Shown here: positions 1 to 7,762 of the stretch, one piece after another
Layout of the letters: each line of letters starts with the position of its first letter
Position numbering within the stretch: position 1 is the first letter of the stretch
Source: Halieaceae bacterium
GTDB taxonomy: Bacteria > Pseudomonadota > Gammaproteobacteria > Pseudomonadales > Halieaceae
Reading direction: 5' to 3'
Length of the DNA: 24,354 nucleotides
NCBI GenBank assembly: GCA_003331685.1
Contig: QOPK01000013.1
Location: forward strand, 1 to 24,354
Notes under the pieces: generated by a model
The model's input: only the letters and a program-made list of their open reading frames with translations
Databases searched by the model: none
Told to the model about the DNA's origin: nothing
Position numbers and translations under genes: made by a program

Positions 1-849
1 ACGAATCTCGACGAGGGCTTCAAAAGCGTCAATGTCGACTTGCTGGGAGACGACCTGCTACTTAATTTTGTTTTCACTATAAAAATACCGGGACTGAACG
101 CCGACTTTGAATATGTAGACCTCGACACACTCTATCCCAGCTATGAAGATATCGATGATGTGGCCGCCTTTCAGACTCGATTAGAGGAAGAGCCCTGCTG
201 CACTTTCAATAAATCCGGCACTGCGGAAGGAGACCCACTGAACATCGTCTTCGTGGGTACCCGTCAGGCCATCGTCTCGACACTTGTTCGCCGTGGCTGG
301 CATGCCACTGAAGTGAATCATATGAAATCCGCAATGAAGACGACCCGCTCGTTTTTCTTCGGCAGACAATACCTGTACTCGCCTATCAGCCCGCTATATT
401 TATTCGGGCGAACCCAAGATATAGGGATACAGAAAGCCCGACATTCGGTCAGCCGTCGTAACCATATGCGACTGTGGCGCGCGCCTTATAACTTTCGGGG
501 CCAAGAGGTATACATTGGGCAGATCAGCCGAGACATTGGTGTGAAATTCCAGAAAAAAACCATCACCACGCACGCGATCGATCCCTACGTTGATCACACT
601 CGCGAAGGTCTGCTGGAAGATCTCGCCTATTCAGAGGGTCTTAGCGCAATCGGCTATGTCGCGGGCTCGCGTGTATCGACCGAAGAAGATACCCACTACA
701 ACTTAACCCCTGACCCCTATTATTCAGATGGTTACCGCGCCGTGTTTTTCTTCAGCGAGACGTCGGTACCACTCTCTGAAATTGATCAGCTGCTGTGGTT
801 ACCCGAGTGGCATCCAAGGCTTGAACGGAGCTCTGACAAGACGCAATGA
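1..849 (+). CDS. LssY C-terminal domain protein, 5' end outside window
   Basis: The reading frame ending in TGA at 847-849 is open back to base 1, so the gene begins upstream of the window; the TTG at 40 is only the first in-frame start-like codon and probably not the true start. About 282 residues are visible. The pattern FVGTRQ (after GDPLNI), then SPLYLFGR, RRNHMRLWR, the THAIDP stretch and LLEDL matches, from memory, the LssY_C family (often fused to PAP2 phosphatase domains or standing alone). Its biochemical role is not established; the family is usually linked to the cell envelope or lipids. No transmembrane segment is obvious in the visible part, but the missing N-terminus could carry a signal or anchor. 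It shares an ATGA stop/start overlap with the downstream lipoprotein hydrolase gene, so the two are probably co-translated. Family call fairly firm, function unknown. Confidence 0.75.
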   Translation, partial: TNLDEGFKSVNVDLLGDDLLLNFVFTIKIPGLNADFEYVDLDTLYPSYEDIDDVAAFQTRLEEEPCCTFNKSGTAEGDPLNIVFVGTRQAIVSTLVRRGWHATEVNHMKSAMKTTRSFFFGRQYLYSPISPLYLFGRTQDIGIQKARHSVSRRNHMRLWRAPYNFRGQEVYIGQISRDIGVKFQKKTITTHAIDPYVDHTREGLLEDLAYSEGLSAIGYVAGSRVSTEEDTHYNLTPDPYYSDGYRAVFFFSETSVPLSEIDQLLWLPEWHPRLERSSDKTQ

Positions 850-1985
850 ACCTTTTTAGGAATGCTGGCAGCGTCGCTCCTTTTTCGTCGCGCCTCAGCA
901 AAGGCGCTTGGATGTCCGCGCTCTATTTTTTGCTGTCTGCCTGTTCTAGCCAGCCCCAGATCCCCTTTTCCTACTCTCTCGACCCGCTGTCTTTCGAGCC
1001 CGGCAATACCTACAACGTGACCGATGGGCGGGCGCGGTTCAGAGAGATCTTTTGCGCCGCCAACGAGGATCACGGCCAGTCATTACCCGATTACACGCCG
1101 TGCGAAGAAGCCTTGGTTCGGTTCGAGGATGAGCCGGACCCGACCGGCCTATCCGTCAATCTGGGCCCCTCCTCCACAAATTTGTTGGGCAAGATGGTGC
1201 CGGGGCTCGCATACTCCTGCGTCAAACGATGGCTGAATCACGACAACTCCGCCCCTAACCACGTAGCAACACTCGGATATGAGACCGGCTTTATTCAGGT
1301 GGAGGGCATTGCAAGCTCAGAGACCAACGCCGACTTGATCGCTGACTACGTCTCAGGCTTGGGCCCCGAATACGATGATCGACCCCTGATCCTGTTTGGC
1401 TACTCCAAGGGGCTACCCGACGTTTTTGCTTTCCTTGTTCAATACCCCGAGCTCACCCAGCGCGTCGCGGCGGTGGTCTCTTATTCCGGAGCAGTGTGGG
1501 GATCACCTCTTGCAGACGAGGCCGACGAAAAGCAACTACGGTGGCTAACGCTCATTCCTGGGGCGGAATGCGAAAAGAAAGACTCCAGAGCACTTGAGAC
1601 ACTCAGCCCGGCCAACCGAGAAGCCTGGTTTGCCCAGCATAGGCTGCCTACGCACATCCGCTACTACTCAGTGGTGTCATTCCCTGACCCAGAAAATATT
1701 TCCAATGGCCTGCAGCGCTTTTATCGCCAACTGGGAGAAATGAAGGACGCCCGCAATGACAGCCAGCTGGTTTTCTACGATCAGGTGATCCCGGGCTCGA
1801 CCGTCTTGGGGTTTTTTAATGCCGATCACTGGGCGATGTCGGTACCCATTGCGCGTCAGCACGAGGTCTCGCAAGCCATCTTCGCAGATGAGAATGACTT
1901 CCCCAGAGAGATCGCGTTGGAGGCGATCCTACGGTTTATCGAGGAGGATCTTGCAACAGGGGCCACCGAGCAGGCTGACCCCTGA
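846..1985 (+). CDS. Putative lipoprotein with alpha/beta-hydrolase fold
   Basis: 379 residues. The N-terminus has a hydrophobic stretch ending in a lipobox-like LLSAC (Cys33), so it is probably exported and lipid-anchored. A nucleophile-elbow motif GYSKG lies at 185-189 (Ser187) after a hydrophobic strand (LILF), and a late ADHW with His328 is a plausible catalytic His; both suit an alpha/beta hydrolase (esterase/lipase/thioesterase type). The acid residue cannot be assigned by eye. Overall similarity to any named esterase is weak, so the substrate is unknown. The ATG overlaps the upstream LssY_C stop as ATGA, indicating translational coupling, and the upstream Shine-Dalgarno is weak. The two proteins may act together at the envelope, for example on lipid or acyl substrates; that is inference. 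Its stop is 24 bp from the convergent molybdenum-subunit gene. Confidence 0.7.
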   Translation: MNLFRNAGSVAPFSSRLSKGAWMSALYFLLSACSSQPQIPFSYSLDPLSFEPGNTYNVTDGRARFREIFCAANEDHGQSLPDYTPCEEALVRFEDEPDPTGLSVNLGPSSTNLLGKMVPGLAYSCVKRWLNHDNSAPNHVATLGYETGFIQVEGIASSETNADLIADYVSGLGPEYDDRPLILFGYSKGLPDVFAFLVQYPELTQRVAAVVSYSGAVWGSPLADEADEKQLRWLTLIPGAECEKKDSRALETLSPANREAWFAQHRLPTHIRYYSVVSFPDPENISNGLQRFYRQLGEMKDARNDSQLVFYDQVIPGSTVLGFFNADHWAMSVPIARQHEVSQAIFADENDFPREIALEAILRFIEEDLATGATEQADP

Positions 1986-2009
1986 GGGATAGGGCTAGAG
2001 GATCACCAC

Positions 2010-4244
2010 TCAGCTTTTAGCCAGCGCCGCCACGATTTTGGGTGGGTTGAGCGGCAAATCTCTGAACCGCACGCCGGTAGACTGATATACCGCCTCGGCG
2101 ATGGCTGGCATGGGCGGCACAATCGGCACCTCACCCACGCCTTTCACACCAAAGGGATGCAAAGGATTGGGCACTTCGACGATCACGGCGTCGATAAAGG
2201 GCAGGTCTGAGGCGACCGGGATACGATAGTCGAGGAATCCCGCATTTTCCAGCACGCCCTCTTCGTTATACAGATATTCTTCGTTCAGCGCCCAGCCAAT
2301 GCCTTGCGCTGCACCACCCTGCATCTGACCCTCGACGTAGTCTGGGTGAATCGCCTTACCCGCATCCTGAATCGCGGTGTAGCGCGTGATGGTAGTGCGG
2401 CCCGTTTCTTTGTCGACTTCGGCGTCGCAGATGTGTACCCCAAACCCTGGCGCGGTGCTCGTTGCCGTCAGCGAACTCGAGAAGGTGAGCGGTCCTCCCA
2501 TGGCCCCTGCGCGCTGGGCCAATTCCTCAAATGTGAGAGATTGGTCATCGTAATGCGCCGCGCCCTGCGACCACGCCACGACGCCGGGTTCCACATTCCA
2601 CTCGGCCGCGGCCCGGCGACACATCTCGGCCACGCACTGCTCAGCTGCCTGAATGACCGCCTGTCCAGTCGCCAGCGTGGTCCGGCTACCACCCGTCAGA
2701 TCCGTGTGCCCCACCGCATCGGTGGCGGCCACTTGTGGATGAATGTGGTCGAAAGGAATACCCAACACTTCCGATGCCATCAGCGCCATAGATGCTCGAG
2801 AACCGCCGATGTCGGGACTTCCTGTGAGAACCGATACGTGACCGTCTGCAATCACATTGAGAGTCGCGCTCGATTGCATTCCGGCATTGATCCAATAACC
2901 CATGGCGACACCGCGCCCAGCACCCTCGGCAACTGCCGACTTGTAGTGCGCGTGATTGCGCGCCACCTCAAGGCACTCGCGTAAGCCAATACGATTATAG
3001 GGCGCACCCATCATGTTGGCGTCGCCCTTCTCCACAGCGTTCATCAGGCGAAACTCAATGGGATCAATGCCTAGCTCGGCCGCTAGCTCAGTGATCGCGA
3101 GCTCAAATCCCAGCGTAACCTGAGGGACGCTTGGTGCTCGGTACGCGTGGATTTTGGGTTTGTTTGTGTAGACCGAACGGCCCGTTGATCGCGCGTCGGT
3201 CAGCTTATAACAGGCTGTTGCCATAAAGGCCGGGATCCCCGCAGGGTTGCCGTTGTATGCCCCTGAGTCCATGAGGCATTCGACGTCGGCGGCCACCAAC
3301 TTGCCATCACGCGTAGCGCCCAGCTTGACCTTTGTCTCGGCACCCGGCGCAGGGCCAGTGGCACGGAACACGTCGCCGCGATCCATCACCATCTTCACGG
3401 GGCGGCCGGCCTTTTGTGCGAGCACCACGGCCAGAGGCTCGAGATACACGGTCGTTTTACCGCCAAAACCACCGCCGATTTCAGAGGCAGTCACCTTGAT
3501 TGCCCCCATATCCATGCCGGTGACAGCTGAAGTGTAATGACGCACCGCAAAGTGCCCCTGAGTACAGCACCACAGATCGACGCGACCGGCAGCATCGACC
3601 CGCGCCACGCAGGCGTGCGGTTCGATGTATCCCTGATGACACATGGGCACAGAGTAAGTCTGCTCTATCACGATGTCAGCCTTCTCGAAGGCGGCATCTG
3701 GGTCGCCCACGGTCAGACTGATATGCGCAGCAAGGTTCGTAGGCTCCTCGGGGTAACCGTCGGGAAAGCGATCGTCATGCAAAATCGGCGCATCCGGAGC
3801 CAACGCTTTGTGCACGTCAGTGACGGCCGGTAGCACCTCGTAGGTCACCTCTACCGCACGAGCTGCTTCCGCTGCTAATTCTGGCGTTGTGGCAGCTACC
3901 GCGGCTACCGCTTGCGAGTGAAACAGCACTTTGCCCTGAGACATGACCATCGGCACCAAATCCTTGAGCGCCATAGCACCTTCACCGCTGCCCAGCATCT
4001 CGTTGCCCGGCTTCACGAGGTCATCGCCGGTCATGACTGCCAGCACGCCTTCCATTGCTAATGCCTTGCTGCAATCTATGGATTGAATGACCGCGTGGGC
4101 ATAAGGGCTGCGGACTACATGGCCGTATATCTGGCCCTGCATATTGAGATCCGCGCCGTAGCGCGCACGACCTGTGACCTTGTCTAGACCGTCGGGACGT
4201 ATAGGCCGCGAGCCGATGATTTTGAATTCCTGATAGGCGTTCAT
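2010..4244 (-). CDS. Molybdopterin-binding subunit, xanthine dehydrogenase/aldehyde oxidase family
   Basis: 744 residues from the ATG at 4244. This start is chosen over an in-frame upstream one because it makes an ATGA overlap with the 2Fe-2S gene and has GGGGAGG just upstream. It is the catalytic Mo subunit of a three-subunit hydroxylase. The N-terminal a/b-hammerhead domain (about 15-140) is followed by Mo-cofactor domains with TQ at 228-229, GGGFGGK at 257-263 and the catalytic-Glu motif GVKGVGE near the C-terminus (Glu705). The active-site loop reads AYRAPSVPQ (367-375), not the AYxCSFR of form I CO dehydrogenase nor the AYRGAGR of form II CoxL-like proteins, so CO oxidation is unlikely. 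Length and architecture resemble HcrA/NdhL/IorB-like hydroxylases of aromatic or N-heterocyclic substrates; the actual substrate cannot be read. No signal peptide, so cytoplasmic. No maturation (XdhC/CoxF-type) gene is in the window. Confidence 0.93.
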   Translation of the reverse strand: MNAYQEFKIIGSRPIRPDGLDKVTGRARYGADLNMQGQIYGHVVRSPYAHAVIQSIDCSKALAMEGVLAVMTGDDLVKPGNEMLGSGEGAMALKDLVPMVMSQGKVLFHSQAVAAVAATTPELAAEAARAVEVTYEVLPAVTDVHKALAPDAPILHDDRFPDGYPEEPTNLAAHISLTVGDPDAAFEKADIVIEQTYSVPMCHQGYIEPHACVARVDAAGRVDLWCCTQGHFAVRHYTSAVTGMDMGAIKVTASEIGGGFGGKTTVYLEPLAVVLAQKAGRPVKMVMDRGDVFRATGPAPGAETKVKLGATRDGKLVAADVECLMDSGAYNGNPAGIPAFMATACYKLTDARSTGRSVYTNKPKIHAYRAPSVPQVTLGFELAITELAAELGIDPIEFRLMNAVEKGDANMMGAPYNRIGLRECLEVARNHAHYKSAVAEGAGRGVAMGYWINAGMQSSATLNVIADGHVSVLTGSPDIGGSRASMALMASEVLGIPFDHIHPQVAATDAVGHTDLTGGSRTTLATGQAVIQAAEQCVAEMCRRAAAEWNVEPGVVAWSQGAAHYDDQSLTFEELAQRAGAMGGPLTFSSSLTATSTAPGFGVHICDAEVDKETGRTTITRYTAIQDAGKAIHPDYVEGQMQGGAAQGIGWALNEEYLYNEEGVLENAGFLDYRIPVASDLPFIDAVIVEVPNPLHPFGVKGVGEVPIVPPMPAIAEAVYQSTGVRFRDLPLNPPKIVAALAKS

Positions 4245-4735
4245 GCTGCCTCCCCGCGCATCGTCTTGGCGGCATCCAACACCGCGCGAATAATTTTGTC
4301 GTAGCCAGTGCAACGGCAGAGATTACCTGCCAGCCAGTAACGCGCCTGCTCCTCGGTGGGATCAGGGTTGTGCTCTAATAACGCCTTGGCAGCAATCACC
4401 ACACCCGGCGTGCAGATGCCGCACTGCAAGCCACCGTGCTCTAGCAGTTTCTGTTGAACGGGATGGAGCTCACCGCCGTTGGCAACCCCCTCCACCGTTT
4501 GTACCGACTTGCCCTCCACCTCGGCGGCCAGCACCAGGCAGGAACAAACCAGTCGGTTATCCAACAGCACAGAGCAGGCACCACAATCACCGGTATTGCA
4601 CCCAATCTTGGTGCCAATCAGCTCGAGCTCATCGCGAAGCACCTCAGCCAACACCTGACCGGGGGAACACAAGAAAGCGGTGTTCTCACCATTTATGGTG
4701 GCCTGCACAGCCATCTTGTTTAACGGCTTGTTCAT
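4241..4735 (-). CDS. 2Fe-2S iron-sulfur subunit of molybdenum hydroxylase
   Basis: 164 residues, the usual length for CoxS/HcrC-type small subunits. The N-terminal plant-ferredoxin-like domain binds one 2Fe-2S cluster through Cys46, Cys51, Cys54 and Cys66 (C-x4-C-x2-C-x11-C). The C-terminal helical domain binds the second through Cys105, Cys108, Cys140 and Cys142 (C-x2-C-x31-C-x-C). Both sets are complete. It passes electrons from the Mo centre to the FAD subunit. The gene is the middle of three, overlapping both neighbours by ATGA, so the subunits should be made in equal amounts. Family call is firm. Confidence 0.95.
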   Translation of the reverse strand: MNKPLNKMAVQATINGENTAFLCSPGQVLAEVLRDELELIGTKIGCNTGDCGACSVLLDNRLVCSCLVLAAEVEGKSVQTVEGVANGGELHPVQQKLLEHGGLQCGICTPGVVIAAKALLEHNPDPTEEQARYWLAGNLCRCTGYDKIIRAVLDAAKTMRGEAA

Positions 4736-5604
4736 GAGCGAGCCTCCGTGATCCGAGCCTGCGCACTGGCAATGGCCCGCGATACCAATACACCCACCAC
4801 ATGCGTGCGGTACTCGGCCGTGCCGCGCTTGTCGGAAATGGGGGTTGCCGCTGCACGCACCGCGGCAACCGCCGCATCGATCACGGTTTGATCGAGTTGA
4901 GAACCCACCAGTGTCTGAGCCGCCGCCTCGACTAATAATGCCGTGGGTGCCACCGCACCGATCGCGACCCTCGCTGCGGTGCAGGCGCCCGACGCATCAA
5001 CTGTGATCGAAACCCCTGCCCCGGCCACCGCGATGTCCATTTCGGTTCGCGGCGTGAGCCGCAGGTAGGCATCCGAGGTGCCCGGCGTGGGTCTAGGTAA
5101 TATGAGTTCAACCAATAATTCGCCCGACGCCAGTGCGTTCTGGTTTGGTCCGACCACGAAATCCTCGACCGCAAGCATGCGCTCGCCTTCGGGCCCCAGA
5201 ATGCGGCACTGGGCACCGTTGGCAATGAGCGCCGGAATACTGTCCGCTGCTGGGGAGGCATTGCAAAGATTTCCACCCGCGGAGCATCGGCCGGTTATCT
5301 GAGTGGAGCCGATCAAATTCAGCGCCTCGGCGAGCCCCGGGAAAAGCGATGGCACATCAGAATTGTGCAGTACGTCAAAAGCCGAGGCCGCCGCGCCGAT
5401 CCGCACAGACGTATCGTCTATCTCAATCGCGGTCAGCTCGGGAATGTGTTTGAGATCGATGACCCGTGCCGGGTCGCGTGCACCCAACCGTATGCCGACC
5501 AAGAGATCAGTACCGCCGGCAAGCCATGAGCTGGCGGCTCCGTCACCGACTACTTGTTGCGCTTCCGACAGGGATGTCGGGGAGATAAATTCTTGAACTG
5601 CCAT
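4732..5604 (-). CDS. FAD-binding subunit of molybdenum hydroxylase
   Basis: 290 residues, CoxM-type medium subunit. FAD-binding motifs are AGGTDLL at 29-35 and AGGNLCNASPAAD at 109-121, followed by a CO-dehydrogenase-flavoprotein-type C-terminal domain (about 175-280). There is no extra Cys-rich loop, so it should lack the additional 4Fe-4S cluster of 4-hydroxybenzoyl-CoA reductase beta subunits. It takes electrons from the iron-sulfur subunit and delivers them to an external acceptor. It is the first gene of the operon (FAD, 2Fe-2S, Mo, the same order as coxMSL). The Shine-Dalgarno upstream of the ATG is weak. The ATG is 126 bp from the stop of the YciB-like gene upstream on the same strand, with an inverted repeat in between. 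Confidence 0.93.
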   Translation of the reverse strand: MAVQEFISPTSLSEAQQVVGDGAASSWLAGGTDLLVGIRLGARDPARVIDLKHIPELTAIEIDDTSVRIGAAASAFDVLHNSDVPSLFPGLAEALNLIGSTQITGRCSAGGNLCNASPAADSIPALIANGAQCRILGPEGERMLAVEDFVVGPNQNALASGELLVELILPRPTPGTSDAYLRLTPRTEMDIAVAGAGVSITVDASGACTAARVAIGAVAPTALLVEAAAQTLVGSQLDQTVIDAAVAAVRAAATPISDKRGTAEYRTHVVGVLVSRAIASAQARITEARS

Positions 5605-5675
5605 CCGTAAAGACCATTTTGGTTGTTATGGGGTTCACCCGTCGCAGCAACGCGGTACGGCGTGTCGCAAAGATA

Positions 5676-5710
5676 GCGCTTTTTGACCCCCTTTTGTCGC
5701 TAAAAAGCGC
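5676..5710. other. Inverted repeat between YciB-like gene and Mo-hydroxylase operon
   Basis: Two perfect 9-base arms, gcgcttttt (5676-5684) and aaaaagcgc (5702-5710), flank a 17-base spacer; gac/gtc inside the spacer could extend the stem with a bulge. It lies 20-54 bases past the stop of the minus-strand YciB-like gene and 72-106 bases before the FAD-subunit start. It could be a factor-independent terminator of the first gene, although the arms are GC at the outer ends and A/T inside with no clear U-tract after them, or an operator for the operon. The arms are seen directly; the role is inferred. Confidence 0.5.
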
Positions 5711-5729
5711 CCTTAATGACTGTGGTGCG

Positions 5730-6689
5730 CTACGCAGGGTCCGTCGATTTCTTGCGCGCCCAGAAAATGATCGCGTAGAAGAGACCAATGGAAAGCGGCG
5801 TGTCGAGGAACGTGGTCCAGGTGAGCCAAAAATCCTCGGAGAAATTCTCGGCTACGTAGTAATTAACGAGCGCCATCGCAATACCCAAGCCACTCATCCC
5901 CACGGCAATCCGATTGTGGTGGAGCGGCAGCGGCATGTAGCGCTCAATCCGCGCGCCAAAGTAAGCGCCCTGTCTGAAAACGCCGTCGATCATGAAAATG
6001 CTCGCCGTAAAAAGTCCCAGCACCGTGCCCTTCATTTGCACCCAGTAATCGTCCTGCAGCGCCAGCGAAAATGCCGCCGAGATCACCAACATAATGGTGC
6101 CAAACACCGCGAAGCCGCCAAGCAAATCGACCTTCACAAAGCGCTGCAACACCACCAACGCCAAACCGGCCCCCGCACCCACAATGGCAGCCAGAGCGAG
6201 ATCCTCGGTGAACTTTCCCACCAAATAGAAGAGCGCACCCAGCGCCATGTCCGCATAAACGGAATGTTTATTGCGCTGCCATTTGCTCTGGTTTGATTCG
6301 ATCACCTGGCCTAAATCGAGACCCGAGGACACCGGGGCGGATGACCCCTCATCGGCGCGCGACGGCGCGATACCCTGCATCATGCCCTCGGCAAAGCGCA
6401 CATTTTTACCGGGGTGACTCTCGTAAACCGTGTGGTCGCCCTGCGATACCGCGATACCCAAGTTCCACCAACTGACGTAGCCCACCTCGATTCGGGTGTC
6501 CTCACCAGCATCGGCTGGGAGCGGGTGGACAAAGGTCTGGATCCCACCCATGTGGTGCACCGATTGTTCATCGAGTAGCTCGTTACCCCTGAAAAGCCTC
6601 GAGAACGTTTGCGAAAACGTGAAATAGATCTCTACGGTGTAATCAACACCCTGGTGAGAAAAGGGCCGAAGATAAGTCCAAATTCGCAT
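5730..6689 (-). CDS. Membrane protein with YciB/IspZ-like C-terminal half
   Basis: 319 residues from the ATG at 6689. This start is preferred over one 21 codons upstream because GAGG precedes it at good spacing and the upstream extension is Pro/Arg-rich. Residues 1 to about 125 are soluble-looking and begin MRIWTYLRPF, with many aromatic and charged residues and no recognised motif. From about 145 on there are five or so hydrophobic segments. The last of these regions contains LQDDYWVQMKGTVL and, later, YVAENFSEDFWLTW, which resemble inner-membrane septation protein A (YciB/IspZ; compare DDxFIKWKPT and NLYVAFNFSxDTWVxFK, from memory). YciB proteins are about 180 residues, so the N-terminal half is an extra domain. 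Likely an inner-membrane protein; function unknown. A sigma-70-like promoter sits upstream. Confidence 0.65.
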   Translation of the reverse strand: MRIWTYLRPFSHQGVDYTVEIYFTFSQTFSRLFRGNELLDEQSVHHMGGIQTFVHPLPADAGEDTRIEVGYVSWWNLGIAVSQGDHTVYESHPGKNVRFAEGMMQGIAPSRADEGSSAPVSSGLDLGQVIESNQSKWQRNKHSVYADMALGALFYLVGKFTEDLALAAIVGAGAGLALVVLQRFVKVDLLGGFAVFGTIMLVISAAFSLALQDDYWVQMKGTVLGLFTASIFMIDGVFRQGAYFGARIERYMPLPLHHNRIAVGMSGLGIAMALVNYYVAENFSEDFWLTWTTFLDTPLSIGLFYAIIFWARKKSTDPA

Positions 6690-7051
6690 GAGCGCCTCAA
6701 TCCTGCCCGGACGCGGGTGTCGTTGTGGGCACTGGCATTCAGGCGCCACCAAAACACGAAGTCTGGAGTGGAGGCGAGCATTATAGGCGGTGACCGGCCC
6801 CTGACAACGGCACCTTTAATCAGCCCGAGTAACAACACCGTGATAAGCAAAAGATGAGTAGACGCCTCAACGCAACGATCCTCTGACTTTTGCTCTGTTG
6901 GGCTGCACCACTTTGCCTATGTCGTGGCGGCCACCGATCATCCCGAGCACCACCTGTGGGTTACCGTCGACGGTGACTTTATTTTTGTCAAAGGGCTGTA
7001 GTGGCGCTCGAAAGCTGGTGGTTCGAGCTCCTCGATACACCCTGAAACGTT
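6690..7051. other. Gene-poor stretch with promoter and a possible short decayed ORF
   Basis: About 360 bases between two minus-strand genes. It holds the minus-strand promoter at 6780-6807. On the plus strand a frame open from 6858 to a TAG at 6999-7001 ends in a protein-like stretch (HLWVTVDGDFIFVKGL) but has no ATG, GTG or TTG to start it. An ATG at 6854 in another frame gives MSRRLNATIL and then stops, followed in that frame by a hydrophobic run. Together this could be a tiny secreted protein broken by a frameshift, or chance. No gene is called. Confidence 0.3.
6780..6807 (-). promoter_or_regulatory. Sigma-70-like promoter for the YciB-like gene
   Basis: On the minus strand TTGTCA (6802-6807) and a perfect TATAAT (6780-6785) are 16 bases apart. 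The predicted transcript would start near 6773, giving a leader of roughly 85 bases before the ATG at 6689. Consensus match is seen directly; activity is inferred. Confidence 0.5.
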
Positions 7052-7762
7052 CTACAGCGGCTGCAGACTGCGACTGCAGAACACCAGCCAGTGCGCGCCT
7101 TTGGTGCTGGCCTTCAATGAGTAGTTTGCTTCCGCGTCGGAACAGAAAAATTCTCCACTATCTACCGTCATGGTGCCGTTCACTTCAACGGCACCTTCCA
7201 GCACGAACCAGACGCAATCAAACCCGGGACAGAACACAGCATGCTCTTCGCCGGCGTCCATGCTGACCCGAAAAATGAGCGGGCCTTCGTCGGGCATCTG
7301 ATCCCAGCCCGGCAGCGCATCTGCGGGGCTGACCACTGGCATATCGTCGATGCGCCGGCGCCCCGCCGGTTGCTGAAACTGGCTCAGTCGCGCCGTCAGT
7401 GACTCAGGCACGTCATAGAGGTCCGCCCAATTCAGCCCAATATCGCCGCCGAGACTAAACAGGTGAAACTGTGCGCCCTCCTCACCCGCCTCTTCCGGCC
7501 CGTAAGCATGTCCTGCTTTCACCCAGCGAATGTCGCCCGGACGAAAGCTGCCCTCGTCACCGATGCGCATCTCGCCCCGCGTAATCACGTAGATGGTGTC
7601 GTGGGGGTGCCAATGCAGTCCCGCGTGAAAGTGCGCCGGAAAATCGGCCTCGATCAGAAACGGCTCGCTGGTCCTCAGAATCCGGGTGGGTGTCGTCGGC
7701 CGCCCGTGAGGATCGTGAAAGGTCTCCCAATCCAGATCATGGGGACGTATGTGCACTGTCAT
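7052..7762 (-). CDS. Bicupin-domain protein
   Basis: 236 residues with two cupin-like halves. The first (about 40-95) has GLHWHPHDT (His50, His52, His54), then the RGEMRIG turn, the RPGDIRWV stretch and His85 in AGHAYGPE: a metal-binding cupin pattern. The second (about 160-230; FVLEGAVEVNG then VDSGEFFCSDAE) keeps the fold-type spacing but has no His ligands, so it is probably structural. Cupins of this sort serve as dioxygenases, isomerases or sugar-binding proteins, and the reaction here cannot be told. No signal peptide, so cytoplasmic. Its ATG overlaps the stop of the VOC gene upstream (ATGA), so the two are co-translated and may act on one substrate. Confidence 0.8.
   Translation of the reverse strand: MTVHIRPHDLDWETFHDPHGRPTTPTRILRTSEPFLIEADFPAHFHAGLHWHPHDTIYVITRGEMRIGDEGSFRPGDIRWVKAGHAYGPEEAGEEGAQFHLFSLGGDIGLNWADLYDVPESLTARLSQFQQPAGRRRIDDMPVVSPADALPGWDQMPDEGPLIFRVSMDAGEEHAVFCPGFDCVWFVLEGAVEVNGTMTVDSGEFFCSDAEANYSLKASTKGAHWLVFCSRSLQPL

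Noticed and set aside
2304..2984. 226-codon plus-strand open frame opposite the Mo subunit
   Set aside because: Shadow of the GC-rich antisense gene. The translation is rich in Arg, His and Cys with no domain pattern, and the opposite strand carries complete family motifs.
2010..5604. CO dehydrogenase (coxMSL) as a specific name
   Set aside because: Gene order matches, but the large subunit lacks the AYxCSFR active-site loop, so only the family is called.
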